Shown one piece after another: positions 35,062-44,507 of a stretch of DNA of 46,417 nucleotides (position 1 is its first letter; every line of letters begins with the position of its first letter). The DNA is from Melioribacteraceae bacterium. Lineage in GTDB: Bacteria > Bacteroidota > Ignavibacteria > Ignavibacteriales > Melioribacteraceae. The position numbers were made by a program, and so were the translations under genes. Where the stretch lies: NCBI GenBank assembly GCA_021740785.1, contig JAIOZI010000040.1, positions 1 to 46,417 of the forward strand, written 5' to 3'. The notes beneath the pieces were generated by a model. That model did no database searches, was not told the origin of the DNA, and was given only the letters and a program-made list of their open reading frames with translations.

Positions 35062-36405
35062 ATGAAAAAACTCATAATCATAATTTCATTATTTACAGCA
35101 GTATCGATATTTGCTCAGTATAATTCACTCCGTCAGAATGAGGGAGTAATCGGCGGGGGAGCAGGCGTAACCTGGATCAACGGTCAGCCCTTCTATTCAA
35201 TTCATATCAACCCGGAAATTGCATTTGCAAATTTTGGGGTGGGACTTGATCTTAATCTTGAATTCGGCGCTGACGGAAATTTGAGAACGGAAAACTTCAA
35301 CGAGTTTTCGGATTATGCCAGTATTATCCGGTATGTTAGATACGGTCAAAAAAACGATCCCGTTTATGCCCGGCTCGGCGCTTTGGATTATGCTTCATTG
35401 GGTCACGGAAGTATAATGTATTTGTATAATAATAGTCCGAGTTATGATACTAGAAAAATAGGATTGGAATTCGATATTGATTTTTCCACGTTCGGATTTG
35501 AATCAGTTTACGGAAGTTTCGGTGAAGCGGGTGTTGCCGGTCTGCGCGGTTATGTTCGTCCTATTCAATTCACACAATTAGCAAGTACTCCTATTATCGG
35601 TCAGTTGGAAGTTGGCGCTACCTTTGCCGGTGATTTTAATGATAAAGCCGGTGTTATTTCTGGTGCTCCTGATCCTATAACCGGTGAATTTAAAGCTTCG
35701 TTTGATGAAGGCAGTACATCAATAGTTGGATTTGATTTGGGATTGCCTATCATTCGCACAAGTGTGGTTGGGGTAGATCTTTATTTTGATTATGCGAGTA
35801 TTGTCGGTTTCGGAAGCGGTACTGCTGCCGGAGTGAAAATGGGATTTAGCGGCTTGGGACTTGTGACTCTTCAAGCAAAACTTGAGAGAAGATTTAATGG
35901 GGATAATTATTTGCCATCCTATTTTAATGCGATGTATGAAATACAAAGATTTAATTTGAATGAATCAACCGGGGTGGTTAACAGTAAAATTCAAAACGTA
36001 AAATTCGGAAGCGCTGTAGGAGATGGATTTTACGGTGAACTTCTTGTTGATGTTCTCGGTGTGTTTGATATTCTCGGCAGTTACCAGCGGCTTGATGATC
36101 ATCCGCAGAGCGGCATGCTTCATCTTTCGTCAAATATTTCACCCGAAGGTTCTTCTTATGTTTTGCGCGCGGGTTATGATAAGGTGAATATCATTGATGA
36201 AAGTGATTTGTTCAAACTTGACGATCGTTCATACTTATTCGCTGAAGCAGGTTATAAACCCATAGAATACATTTTAGTATCATTAGTATATAATTGGACT
36301 TTCACACCGGTAAGAGACGGCGGTGATAATGTAATTGATTATGTACCTCAAAAGAAAATTGAACCGCGGGTAACTTTTATTTATCCTTTTAATGTCGGCG
36401 GATAA
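35062..36405 (+). CDS. Predicted outer-membrane barrel protein
   Basis: Secreted protein of 447 residues with a signal peptide (MKKLIIIISLFTAVSIFA). The mature part is strand-rich with repeated Gly-aromatic patterns ('GVGLDLNLEFGADGNLRTE', 'YVRYGQKNDPVYARLGALD'), as in outer-membrane barrels; the chain ends 'RVTFIYPFNVGG'. I do not recognise the family, and it lacks the PorV N-terminal signature. It follows the sortase and mini-cargo genes by 26 bases and ends at a terminator, so it is the last gene of the sortase operon. A T9SS-associated role is possible from position only. Confidence 0.7.
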   Translation: MKKLIIIISLFTAVSIFAQYNSLRQNEGVIGGGAGVTWINGQPFYSIHINPEIAFANFGVGLDLNLEFGADGNLRTENFNEFSDYASIIRYVRYGQKNDPVYARLGALDYASLGHGSIMYLYNNSPSYDTRKIGLEFDIDFSTFGFESVYGSFGEAGVAGLRGYVRPIQFTQLASTPIIGQLEVGATFAGDFNDKAGVISGAPDPITGEFKASFDEGSTSIVGFDLGLPIIRTSVVGVDLYFDYASIVGFGSGTAAGVKMGFSGLGLVTLQAKLERRFNGDNYLPSYFNAMYEIQRFNLNESTGVVNSKIQNVKFGSAVGDGFYGELLVDVLGVFDILGSYQRLDDHPQSGMLHLSSNISPEGSSYVLRAGYDKVNIIDESDLFKLDDRSYLFAEAGYKPIEYILVSLVYNWTFTPVRDGGDNVIDYVPQKKIEPRVTFIYPFNVGG

Positions 36406-36411
36406 TAAAAT

Positions 36412-36440
36412 GGAGAGTTTACCGCTCTCCGTTTTTGTTT
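36412..36440. terminator. Bidirectional intrinsic terminator
   Basis: GGAGAG (36412-36417) pairs with CTCTCC (36425-36430), followed by GTTTTTGTTT on the plus strand. The minus-strand copy is followed by ATTTTATTAT. It sits between two convergent genes and overlaps the last codons and stop of the HAD gene, so it can serve both directions. Confidence 0.75.
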
Positions 36441-37072
36441 ATAAACTTCAGCAATTCCTCAACTGAATAAAATTTGTTTTTGATGTTCATCAGTTCGAGT
36501 CTTTCTTTTGCATAACTGTCCCACATAACTGCCCCAAAGTCAACTCCGGCATCTTCCGCAGCATGAAAATCTACAGGCGCATCTCCAATCATTATAACTT
36601 TCTTCTTATCGAATTTGTGTTTTTCTAATATCTGGTTAATTCCATCGGGTGATGGTTTGTGATCTTTCACATCATCACCGCTGTAGATTTCTTCAAAGTA
36701 ATCACTATATCCCAAGCGTTTCAAAGTAATATCGGTGCTCTTTCTTCCTTTCCCGGTAAAAACGAAAAGTCTCTTATTATTTTCGAATAAGTTCTTCAAT
36801 ACCTCATCCATCCCATCAAAAGTTTTCACCAGTTTATCATGATTGTTTTCATAAAATATGAAATAATCATTCTCCGCTTCATCATATTTCTCTTTCATCA
36901 TTTCTCTTAGAATAAACTCCTCGGTCGGTCCAAATAATGAAATGATTTCTTTATCGGAAGGATCATGTCCTAAATATTTATTGGAAACGAATCTGAATGT
37001 TTCAAAAATAAGCTCGTTTGTTGATGCAAGTGTTCCATCCACATCAAAAATATAAGCATCATAATTTTGCAT
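36419..37072 (-). CDS. HAD-superfamily phosphatase (phosphoglycolate phosphatase-like)
   Basis: Cytoplasmic hydrolase of 217 residues. The motifs are complete: 'YIFDVDGTLAST' with nucleophile D10 and D12, 'VFTGKGRKST' (motif II), K in 'DHKPSPDGI' (motif III), and 'MIGDAPVDFHAAEDAG' (motif IV). The helical cap after motif I places it in the phosphoglycolate phosphatase/beta-phosphoglucomutase branch; the substrate is uncertain. AAGGAG lies close before the ATG and overlaps the stop of the upstream gene, so the two form an operon. Its own stop lies within a terminator stem. Confidence 0.9.
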   Translation of the reverse strand: MQNYDAYIFDVDGTLASTNELIFETFRFVSNKYLGHDPSDKEIISLFGPTEEFILREMMKEKYDEAENDYFIFYENNHDKLVKTFDGMDEVLKNLFENNKRLFVFTGKGRKSTDITLKRLGYSDYFEEIYSGDDVKDHKPSPDGINQILEKHKFDKKKVIMIGDAPVDFHAAEDAGVDFGAVMWDSYAKERLELMNIKNKFYSVEELLKFINKNGER

Positions 37073-37080
37073 AAATCTCC

Positions 37081-38889
37081 TTAATCGAATTTAAATGTAA
37101 CTATTTCCCCGTCAATGTTTGAGGCAGCATAAATGTTATTATTCAAATTAATAACTGAATTTACCGGTGAATCGCCCATGAATAGAATCGTCATATAACG
37201 ATGCTTTTCATTAATCCTATATACCTTCCCGTTTTCACTTCCGATAAAAATTTTCTTATCCCAATCCAAAGGAGGAAAAGGAGAGTTGTCATTTCCGAAA
37301 CGGACCGGCACTTCTCTAACCCAATTTCCATTTCTTGCCGATAAAATATGAAATTTATTGCTCTTGCCTTTAACCAATATCGTCTTTAAATCCTGTGATA
37401 TTCCAACCGAACTCCATGGATCATATCCCTTCTTCCGCCAGATAGTTGAGCCGAGAAGTAAATCGATTGAATAAACATAACCGTCCCTTGCAGCAAGAAA
37501 AACTTTATTACCATCCGTTACCGGAGTGCATTCAACCGGGTTCTCATCAAACTCTATTGAGTTTCTCCACTTCCAAATCAAGGAACCGCTAAGAGCATCA
37601 ACGCAGTAAACGGTTCCGTCCCAGCTATTAAAAACGATTTTGTTCTTTTCGTACAAGGGTTCAATTGTTACTCTGTTTTCAGCATTATTGTTTACCCAAA
37701 TTTGCTGAAGCGTTTCTAAATCATAACAATAAATTTTTCCGCTTTCTGTTCCGATCACAATTGCAGCTTTCGATTCGGAAGCTTTCGGAATCATTAAATT
37801 CGGATCGCCATCATAATTAAAAACTACTGGTGATGATGTGATTGATTCATTGAACCCGATTGTCTGAATAGGTTCTCCGGTGAATGCATTTAATGTAACC
37901 AAATCACCCTGCACAGTAGCTGCGGCAAAGTAACCGTCGGCGACAACAGGTTTGCGGATTATATCACCGAATGCAAGGTACTCCCAAATAACTTTCCCTT
38001 TGAAATCCAAACATGTTATTAATCCCGATTTGTCCGCAGCATAAATAAAATCGCGCCATTTAATTATCGGCGCTTCCATTGTGAACCCAATAGACTTTTT
38101 CCAAAGAACTTCGGTTTCATAATTTTTAAAACCGGAAGTATCAATCTCGACCGGTTCGGTATTAAATGATTTTCTAAATTTATCTGTCGTTTTACTTTCA
38201 AGATTTCTGATGGTAACCGAATCAGGTTTATTTATTATCTCGATTAGTGAAGTACTATTCTTATCGGCAAATTTGAAAACCGGAATTTCATTTATTCGTT
38301 CACTTGAGGATATTTCAGCGCCGCTTGAAAGAATAAATCGCACGTTATGATCTTTAAGAAGATTATTCAATTTGTACCAATTCATAATTTCATCATTGTA
38401 TGAATTCGAAAGGAAGATAAATATTTCACGAGTTTTGGGAATTGTGCTTAATTCTTTCTCCAGCCATTTAAGGTCTTCTACGGCAAAGTGATTTTGTGAT
38501 GTAATCCAGGGTAGCGATGAATTAAGTCCGATGATTACCAAATCATTTTTTTCAATAAGAAATCTGTCATCTCGGAAATATTCGCGAAACCTGGCATTAG
38601 ATGTACCCGATAATTGAATATCATCATTCCCGGGAACCAATTCATAAGGGAATTGGAGTCTCTTCAAAAATTCCGAACTGATTTCAAAATTATCAATTGA
38701 TCCATTCCCGGTTATATTTCCGGTTGTAATTAATAGGTCGTAATCCGGAGCACGGGTTAATTCGCGCAGCAGTTGCTCGGAATTCTGGGGAATTCTTGGA
38801 TTAATTACCCAAAGCAATTTCAGTTCCTGTGCATTGAGCGGAAATAATATCCCCAAAATGAATGAAATAAATAATAGTTTTGTTTTCAT
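37081..38889 (-). CDS. PQQ-like beta-propeller protein with degenerate metallophosphoesterase head
   Basis: Secreted protein of 602 residues with a signal peptide (MKTKLLFISFILGILFPLNA, then Q). Residues about 25-250 follow the order of a calcineurin-like phosphoesterase: a strand, 'DYDLLITTGNITGNG', 'YELVPGNDDIQ', 'LVIIGLNSSLPW', 'DLKWLEKEL' and 'VRFILSSGAEIS'. The metal ligands are missing: NPR replaces the DxH pair, GNIT replaces GDxxD, GNDD replaces GNHD, and SGAE replaces GHxH. Residues about 260-602 form a PQQ/WD-type propeller ('AADKSGLITCLDFKGKVIWE', 'GTESGKIYCYD', 'ARDGYVYSIDL'). Inferred: a periplasmic binding scaffold, not an enzyme. Upstream partner of the HAD gene. Confidence 0.8.
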   Translation of the reverse strand: MKTKLLFISFILGILFPLNAQELKLLWVINPRIPQNSEQLLRELTRAPDYDLLITTGNITGNGSIDNFEISSEFLKRLQFPYELVPGNDDIQLSGTSNARFREYFRDDRFLIEKNDLVIIGLNSSLPWITSQNHFAVEDLKWLEKELSTIPKTREIFIFLSNSYNDEIMNWYKLNNLLKDHNVRFILSSGAEISSSERINEIPVFKFADKNSTSLIEIINKPDSVTIRNLESKTTDKFRKSFNTEPVEIDTSGFKNYETEVLWKKSIGFTMEAPIIKWRDFIYAADKSGLITCLDFKGKVIWEYLAFGDIIRKPVVADGYFAAATVQGDLVTLNAFTGEPIQTIGFNESITSSPVVFNYDGDPNLMIPKASESKAAIVIGTESGKIYCYDLETLQQIWVNNNAENRVTIEPLYEKNKIVFNSWDGTVYCVDALSGSLIWKWRNSIEFDENPVECTPVTDGNKVFLAARDGYVYSIDLLLGSTIWRKKGYDPWSSVGISQDLKTILVKGKSNKFHILSARNGNWVREVPVRFGNDNSPFPPLDWDKKIFIGSENGKVYRINEKHRYMTILFMGDSPVNSVINLNNNIYAASNIDGEIVTFKFD

Positions 38890-39001
38890 AGTTTATTCAT
38901 TATGATTAGATCGATTGATTAAATAACAAAATTAAGATAATGTTGATTGAATTTCCATTAACCTATTGATATATTTCCTAGCTAAATTAATTTGAAAGTG
39001 T

Positions 39002-40798
39002 ATGAACCAAATCAGAAATTTTTGCATCATCGCTCATATCGATCACGGTAAATCCACAATTGCCGATGGTTTGCTTGAGTTCACAAAGACCGTTTCTGCC
39101 CGTGAAGCGAAGGAACAGCTTCTGGATAATATGGATCTCGAACGTGAGCGTGGTATTACTATAAAATCTCATGCAATAAAAATGAAATATTTACATGAAG
39201 ACAAGAAGGAGTACATCCTAAATTTAATAGATACTCCCGGTCACGTAGATTTTTCATATGAAGTTTCCCGGTCACTTGCCGCTTGCGAAGGCGCTCTTTT
39301 GGTTGTTGATGCCGCACAGGGTGTTGAAGCTCAGACAATCAGTAATCTCTATCTAGCTATTGATGCGGGACTGGAAATCATTCCTGTTATTAATAAAATT
39401 GATTTACCGAGCGCAATGGTTGATACGGTTAAATCACAAATTGTTGATTTAATCGGATGTGATGAGGATGATATAATTTTAGCAAGTGCGAAAACTCGTG
39501 CAGGGATTGAAACTATTCTTAAAACAGTTGTGGAAAAAGTTCCGCCGCCGGTCGGAGATCCGAATGCACCGCTGCAGGCATTAATTTTTGATTCCATATT
39601 CGATGCATACCGCGGAGCAATTGCATTTATTCGTGTGAAAAACGGGACGCTTCGTGAAAGGGATGTGATTAAATTTTTTGCTACCGATAAAGAATTTCAG
39701 GCAGATGAAATTGGAGTTTTGGGATTAACCCGTGTTAGGACAAAGGAATTGGGCACCGGGGATGTTGGTTATCTTATTCCAAATGCAAAAGATGTTCATG
39801 ATTTGAAAGTCGGTGATACGATAACTCACATAAAAGGGGGCGCTGAAAAACCGTTGCCGGGATATAAAGAAATCAAACCAATGGTTTTCAGCGGATTATA
39901 CCCAACTAACTCAGAAGATTACGAAGATTTACGAGACGCGCTTGATAAATTGAAAATGAATGATGCCGCATTACTGTTTGTCCCCGAAACTTCAGCCGCT
40001 CTCGGGTTTGGATTCCGCTGCGGATTTCTCGGCATGCTTCATATGGAAATTATTCAGGAACGGTTGGAACGTGAATATGATCAGTCGATTGTTACAACAC
40101 TTCCGAACGTTGAATATTATGTTTATAAAAAGGAAACGGGAGAAAAAATTATTGTTGATAATCCCGCAGAGATGCCGGTAATCGGTGATGTTGAATTTGT
40201 TGAGGAACCTTACATCAAAGCTCAAATCGTAACACCGAGCGAGTATGTTGGGAATGTTATGCAGCTATCGATGGAGAAGCGGGGAGTTTATAAAAACACG
40301 ACTTATATCGATCCCACTCGTGCTGATTTGGAATTCGAATTTCCTTTATCGGAAATAATTTTTGATTTTTATGATAAATTAAAATCTACCTCCCGCGGTT
40401 ATGCTTCGTTCGATTACGAGTATATTGGTTATCGTGAATCCGATTTGGTTAAACTGGATATTATGTTGAACGGTGAACCGGTTGATGCATTATCGGTGAT
40501 TGTACACAGATCAAAGTCGTATGATTACGGAAGAAAGGTTTGTACCAAGCTGAAAGAATTAATACCGCGGCACATGTTTGAGATTGCAATTCAAGCTTCG
40601 ATAGGAAATAAAGTTATATCCCGGACAAACATTAAAGCAATGCGAAAAAACGTTCTTGCAAAATGTTACGGCGGCGATATTACGAGAAAACGAAAGCTGC
40701 TTGAGAAGCAAAAAGAAGGTAAGCGGAGAATGAAGCAAGTTGGGAATGTTGAAATTCCACAAGAAGCGTTTTTAGCTGTTCTTCAGTTGGAAGAATAG
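39002..40798 (+). CDS. lepA: Elongation factor 4 (LepA)
   Basis: Ribosome-associated translational GTPase of 598 residues (normal). G1 AHIDHGKST is at residues about 11-19, with the switch segment [12 protein letters not shown]3 DTPGHVDF and G4 NKIDLPSA. The LepA-specific C-terminal domain ends '[20 protein letters not shown]'-like with '[10 protein letters not shown]'. The start is the first ATG, in a 112-base divergent gap from the PQQ gene. It is followed closely by lepB, the common lepA-lepB order. Confidence 0.98.
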   Translation: MNQIRNFCIIAHIDHGKSTIADGLLEFTKTVSAREAKEQLLDNMDLERERGITIKSHAIKMKYLHEDKKEYILNLIDTPGHVDFSYEVSRSLAACEGALLVVDAAQGVEAQTISNLYLAIDAGLEIIPVINKIDLPSAMVDTVKSQIVDLIGCDEDDIILASAKTRAGIETILKTVVEKVPPPVGDPNAPLQALIFDSIFDAYRGAIAFIRVKNGTLRERDVIKFFATDKEFQADEIGVLGLTRVRTKELGTGDVGYLIPNAKDVHDLKVGDTITHIKGGAEKPLPGYKEIKPMVFSGLYPTNSEDYEDLRDALDKLKMNDAALLFVPETSAALGFGFRCGFLGMLHMEIIQERLEREYDQSIVTTLPNVEYYVYKKETGEKIIVDNPAEMPVIGDVEFVEEPYIKAQIVTPSEYVGNVMQLSMEKRGVYKNTTYIDPTRADLEFEFPLSEIIFDFYDKLKSTSRGYASFDYEYIGYRESDLVKLDIMLNGEPVDALSVIVHRSKSYDYGRKVCTKLKELIPRHMFEIAIQASIGNKVISRTNIKAMRKNVLAKCYGGDITRKRKLLEKQKEGKRRMKQVGNVEIPQEAFLAVLQLEE

Positions 40799-40867
40799 GG
40801 GAACCTAATTAATAGTAACTTTGTAAGATTTTAGTCGTCTAATTTTTTAGTTAAACAAGAAGAGAAT

Positions 40868-41788
40868 ATGGGAATATTGAACAAAGAAGATAATAAACCA
40901 AAGAAGGAAAAAGTTTTACCGAAAACACCTCAGCAGAAGACTGTTGAGTTTTTAAAGAATTTATTTTTTGCACTGATAGCAGCGCTTCTAATAAAATCAT
41001 TTATTTTGGAAACATCTCGCGTACCGACCGGTTCAATGGAAAAAACAATTATGGTCGGTGATTTTTTATTTGTAAACAAATTTATATACGGATCTTCATC
41101 ACCAAGAAATATTCCTTTTACTAATGTTGCTCTCCCTTATTTTCAACTTCCGGCAATTAGTGAACCGGAAAATTATGAAATTGTAGTTTTTGAATATCCC
41201 GGCGATCGAGATCAATTGGTACCGACGGCAATTGATAATTATGTGAAAAGATGTATCGGTATTCCCGGTGATACAATCGAAATAATTAATAAAGTAGTTT
41301 ATGTAAACGGCGAGGAATTTAAAATTCCGCCGAACATTCAATATCTGCAGCCTTATGTCGTGCCGAAGGGTGTTCCAAATCCCAGGATATTTCCGAAAGG
41401 AAGCGGATGGAACGAAGATAACTATGGACCAATTGTTATACCAAAGGAAGGAGAAACCGTTAATCTAAATGCCGGCAACATTGAAACTTACCGTACATTG
41501 ATTGATCGAAGTTACGGAAATAGAGTTGTAACCGTAGAAGGTGACAATGTCTTAATCGAAGGGAAGCCAGCCGAAACGTACACATTCAAACAAGATTATT
41601 ATTTTATGATGGGCGATAACCGTGACGACAGCGCCGACAGCCGGTTTTGGGGATTTGTGCCGAGGGAGAACATTGTTGGTCAGGCGTGGATGATTTACTG
41701 GTCGTGGAATCCCGATATTTCATTTGCTGAATTTTTTAGATTGCTCGGTACGGTAAGATGGGAGAGAATAGCTAAATTGGTTCATTGA
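40868..41788 (+). CDS. lepB: Signal peptidase I
   Basis: Inner-membrane serine protease of 306 residues that removes signal peptides from exported proteins, including the T9SS cargo in this window. One membrane helix (about 29-47) is followed by box B 'SRVPTGSMEKTI' with catalytic S56, and box D 'YVKRCIGIPGD' with general base K127. 'MMGDNRDDSADSRFWG' is box E. A long insertion between the boxes (about residues 75-110 and 140-200) is usual for Bacteroidota. It lies 69 bases after lepA. Confidence 0.97.
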   Translation: MGILNKEDNKPKKEKVLPKTPQQKTVEFLKNLFFALIAALLIKSFILETSRVPTGSMEKTIMVGDFLFVNKFIYGSSSPRNIPFTNVALPYFQLPAISEPENYEIVVFEYPGDRDQLVPTAIDNYVKRCIGIPGDTIEIINKVVYVNGEEFKIPPNIQYLQPYVVPKGVPNPRIFPKGSGWNEDNYGPIVIPKEGETVNLNAGNIETYRTLIDRSYGNRVVTVEGDNVLIEGKPAETYTFKQDYYFMMGDNRDDSADSRFWGFVPRENIVGQAWMIYWSWNPDISFAEFFRLLGTVRWERIAKLVH

Positions 41789-41806
41789 TTTTTCAATTTT
41801 TTTTCT
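41784..41806 (+). terminator. Weak possible terminator after lepB
   Basis: ATTGA and TCAAT form a 5-bp stem over a TTTT loop, followed by a run of T residues. The stem overlaps the lepB stop codon and is AT-rich, so it may be inefficient. Confidence 0.3.
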
Positions 41807-41846
41807 TTTATTGTTTTTGTAAAATTGTTTGAAAAAATAGGAACCG

Positions 41847-43853
41847 ATGCAATATTTAATCATCATCTTTATTTTATTCTTTTTTAGTGAAAGTCTAACC
41901 GCTCAATCAAAATACTTTATTTATTTTGTTGATAAAGGGAATCCTGATTCGGAGATTATTAATAAATCATCTCAATCGTATCAATCCGCACTTAATTCAC
42001 TTTCGACCAAAGCTATAGCACGCCGCAAGCAATCGATGGGAAAGGATGAAATCATTTCATTCGAAGATATTCCAATCAAGAAAAACTACATAAATGAATT
42101 GGAAAATTTGGGGATTGAGATTATTCATCAGCTTAGATGGTTTAATTCAGTCAGTGCATATCTATCCGACTCAGAATTGGAAATTGTTCGTGAACTAAAA
42201 TTCGTTGAAAAGGTTGAAACTGTTGGCAAAATTATTTTCAACCGGTCGAATGAATTTACAGAAGAGATTTTTAACCGGCACAATAATCAATTACAAAAAA
42301 GTAATAACGGTGATTATGGTCCGTCCCTTATTCAATATGCGTTGTCGGAAATTCCGGAAGTACACAATCTTGATATAAACGGCGAAGGCGTATTGATCGG
42401 GGTTCTCGATACCGGTTTCAAATGGAAAACACATCCGGCGCTAAAAAACATGAACATAATTGCTGAACGTGATTTTGTTTTCGGTGATGATGTAACTGAA
42501 AACGAAGCGCTGGATCAAATTAATCAGCATGATCACGGAACATACGTCCTCTCACTAGTCGGCGGATACGATCCCGGCAATATCATCGGAACTGCATATG
42601 GGGCGTCTTACATAATCGCTAAAACCGAAGATGTGAGAAGTGAACGCAACATTGAAGAAGATAACTATGCAGCTGCTATTGAATGGATGGAATCGTTGGG
42701 AGTTGATATTACAACTTCATCAATCGGTTACAATGAATTTGATATTGGGCAGTCTTCATATACTTACGAAGACATGAACGGAAGAACAAGCATTGTAACC
42801 CGCGCATTGGAATTAGCCTACGAAAGGGGAGTAGTAACTTTTGCATCAGCCGGAAATGAGGGAGGAAATGATTGGCGGCATATTATTTCACCCGCTGATG
42901 GTTTCAACGTTATTGCCGTGGGGGCTGTGAATTCTGCGAATGAGCTGGCAAGATTCAGTTCTATCGGTCCGACTTATGACGGACGCATTAAACCTGAGAT
43001 AGTTGCTGATGGTGTTACCGTTTACGGTGCACGCGCTTATGATAATACATATTCTACACAGTCCGGAACCTCAGCTTCAACACCAATTGCAGCCGGTATT
43101 GGCGGACTTCTTTTATCAAAATATCCGCATTTAACAAATGAACAGGTCCGGAGAATAATTTTGGAATCGGGTGATAATGCAGCAGATCCGAATAATCAAA
43201 TTGGGTATGGCTTGGTATCGGCAAAAAAAGCTTTGTCATTTCCCAACTTAAGTTTTGACGGCAGTCGATATTCACTTAACAAAATGATTATCGATTCAAA
43301 CGGTGTAAATACTTCAACAGTGAAAATTCATTATGCCGTAAATGGAGAATCTTATATTACATCTGACTTAATTTATGATTCTGATAATGTGTTCGGTTTT
43401 GATTTCCCTTCACTGTTTGATGATGATTCAATTTCGTTTTATATAACTTATTCTGATTTATCCGGCTCCAATTTAAGAGCTCCGCAGACCGGAGAATATA
43501 AATTTGTTTACGGTTCTATGGATATTTACAATGAAACCGGTCCCGGTGTTTACCCAGATAAACCATCAAGTTATAAATTATATCAAAATTATCCTAACCC
43601 GTTTGCTGTAAATTATTATAACACTACGATTATAAGATTTGATTCAGAAGAAAACGTAAAAGCAGAGTTTTACTTATATAATTCGCTGGGACAGTTAATC
43701 AAACAATCGGTGATTATCGCAGCTGAAGGGATGAATCTAATTACCTGGAATGGAAAAAACGAATCCGGAAGGGAAGTTGCGGGCGGTGTTTATATCTATC
43801 TTCTTAAAATCGGGAATGAGATTTTTTCGAATAAACTTGTTTTATATAAATGA
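41847..43853 (+). CDS. Subtilisin-like serine protease with T9SS sorting domain
   Basis: Secreted S8 peptidase of 668 residues: a signal peptide (MQYLIIIFILFFFSESLTA, then Q), an I9-like pro-region (about 25-140), and a catalytic domain with D188 ('GVLDTGFKWKTH'), H230 ('QHDHGTYV') and S409 ('SGTSASTPIAAG'). A beta-rich spacer follows, then a T9SS tail ('LYQNYPNPFAVNYYNTTI', 'GVYIYLLKIGNE', ending KLVLYK). All three catalytic residues are present, so it should be active. Expected at the cell surface or released. Spaced 58 bases from lepB; a separate unit seems likely. Confidence 0.94.
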   Translation: MQYLIIIFILFFFSESLTAQSKYFIYFVDKGNPDSEIINKSSQSYQSALNSLSTKAIARRKQSMGKDEIISFEDIPIKKNYINELENLGIEIIHQLRWFNSVSAYLSDSELEIVRELKFVEKVETVGKIIFNRSNEFTEEIFNRHNNQLQKSNNGDYGPSLIQYALSEIPEVHNLDINGEGVLIGVLDTGFKWKTHPALKNMNIIAERDFVFGDDVTENEALDQINQHDHGTYVLSLVGGYDPGNIIGTAYGASYIIAKTEDVRSERNIEEDNYAAAIEWMESLGVDITTSSIGYNEFDIGQSSYTYEDMNGRTSIVTRALELAYERGVVTFASAGNEGGNDWRHIISPADGFNVIAVGAVNSANELARFSSIGPTYDGRIKPEIVADGVTVYGARAYDNTYSTQSGTSASTPIAAGIGGLLLSKYPHLTNEQVRRIILESGDNAADPNNQIGYGLVSAKKALSFPNLSFDGSRYSLNKMIIDSNGVNTSTVKIHYAVNGESYITSDLIYDSDNVFGFDFPSLFDDDSISFYITYSDLSGSNLRAPQTGEYKFVYGSMDIYNETGPGVYPDKPSSYKLYQNYPNPFAVNYYNTTIIRFDSEENVKAEFYLYNSLGQLIKQSVIIAAEGMNLITWNGKNESGREVAGGVYIYLLKIGNEIFSNKLVLYK

Positions 43854-43890
43854 TGGGATTGGAATGGCTGGATAGTTATTTGGTTAATAA

Positions 43891-43946
43891 GTTATTCAGT
43901 GATTGAGTTATTCAGTGATTGAGTTATTCAGTTATTCAGTTATTAT
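43891..43946. repeat. 8-bp tandem array (GTTATTCA/GTGATTGA)
   Basis: Units run GTTATTCA, GTGATTGA, GTTATTCA, GTGATTGA, GTTATTCA, GTTATTCA, GTTATTAT, seven in a row with no spacer. The GAGTTATTGAG word also occurs near 290-312 at the other end of the window. Confidence 0.8.
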
Positions 43947-44260
43947 GATATTAAAATGATAAGATGTAAAAGCGCATAGCGCAAAGAGCAGAGGGTGAAG
44001 GACAAAGGGCATAGAGGGTAAACGGTTAAGGGTGAAAGGTAAAGGGCATAGCAAAAAATTCTAACAACCATCAATCCATAAATCCGATAATCCGGTAATT
44101 CGTAAATCCACTCAAAGCATCTTTCTCGCAACGGCGCAGCGAACGCAACATAATGGAAAGACAATTGATCATCCAGTATCCTGCATCAAGCATCCCAAAA
44201 TTCGCTAATCCGCAAATTCGTTAATTCGGAATTCGTTTATCCACAAAATCGTAAGCCGCA

Positions 44261-44313
44261 AATTCGCCAATTCGCCAATCCGTCAATTCGCCAATTCGCC
44301 AATCCGCCAATTC
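44261..44313. repeat. 8-bp tandem array (AATTCGCC/AATCCGCC)
   Basis: Six units in phase: AATTCGCC twice, AATCCGTC, AATTCGCC twice, AATCCGCC, then AATTC. Related but less regular words extend about 150 bases to the left. The unit length matches the array at 43891, but the sequence differs. Confidence 0.8.
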
Positions 44314-44507
44314 ATCTACGTACTTATACTGATTTTTTACATCTCAAAATTTCATACATTCCGAGTGAATATTAACCAGGTTATTAAAAATAATAAACGA
44401 CTCGTTTTTTTTTTGATTTTATCATTAAGTTGCAAAGTAAATGCATGGGTCATCATTTAATTGAATTTATAAAAACAGATTCGTGCATTTAAATTGGAGG
44501 CGGGAGT

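Larger units (their letters stand above)
43854..44507. other. Gene-free region with degenerate 8-mer arrays
   Basis: No gene or RNA was recognised in this 654-base gap. It holds two 8-base tandem arrays (43891-43946 and 44261-44313), a purine-rich segment with repeated AAAGGGCATAG-type words (about 43975-44055), and more AATCCG/AATTCG words between 44080 and 44260. The last 100 bases before 44508 are AT-rich and should hold the promoter of the next gene. Confidence 0.6.

Noticed and set aside
35062-36405. PorV as the gene after the sortase
   Set aside because: It is an outer-membrane barrel in the right place, but the GARAxGMG-type N-terminal signature of PorV is absent; that signature is in the 8683 gene instead.
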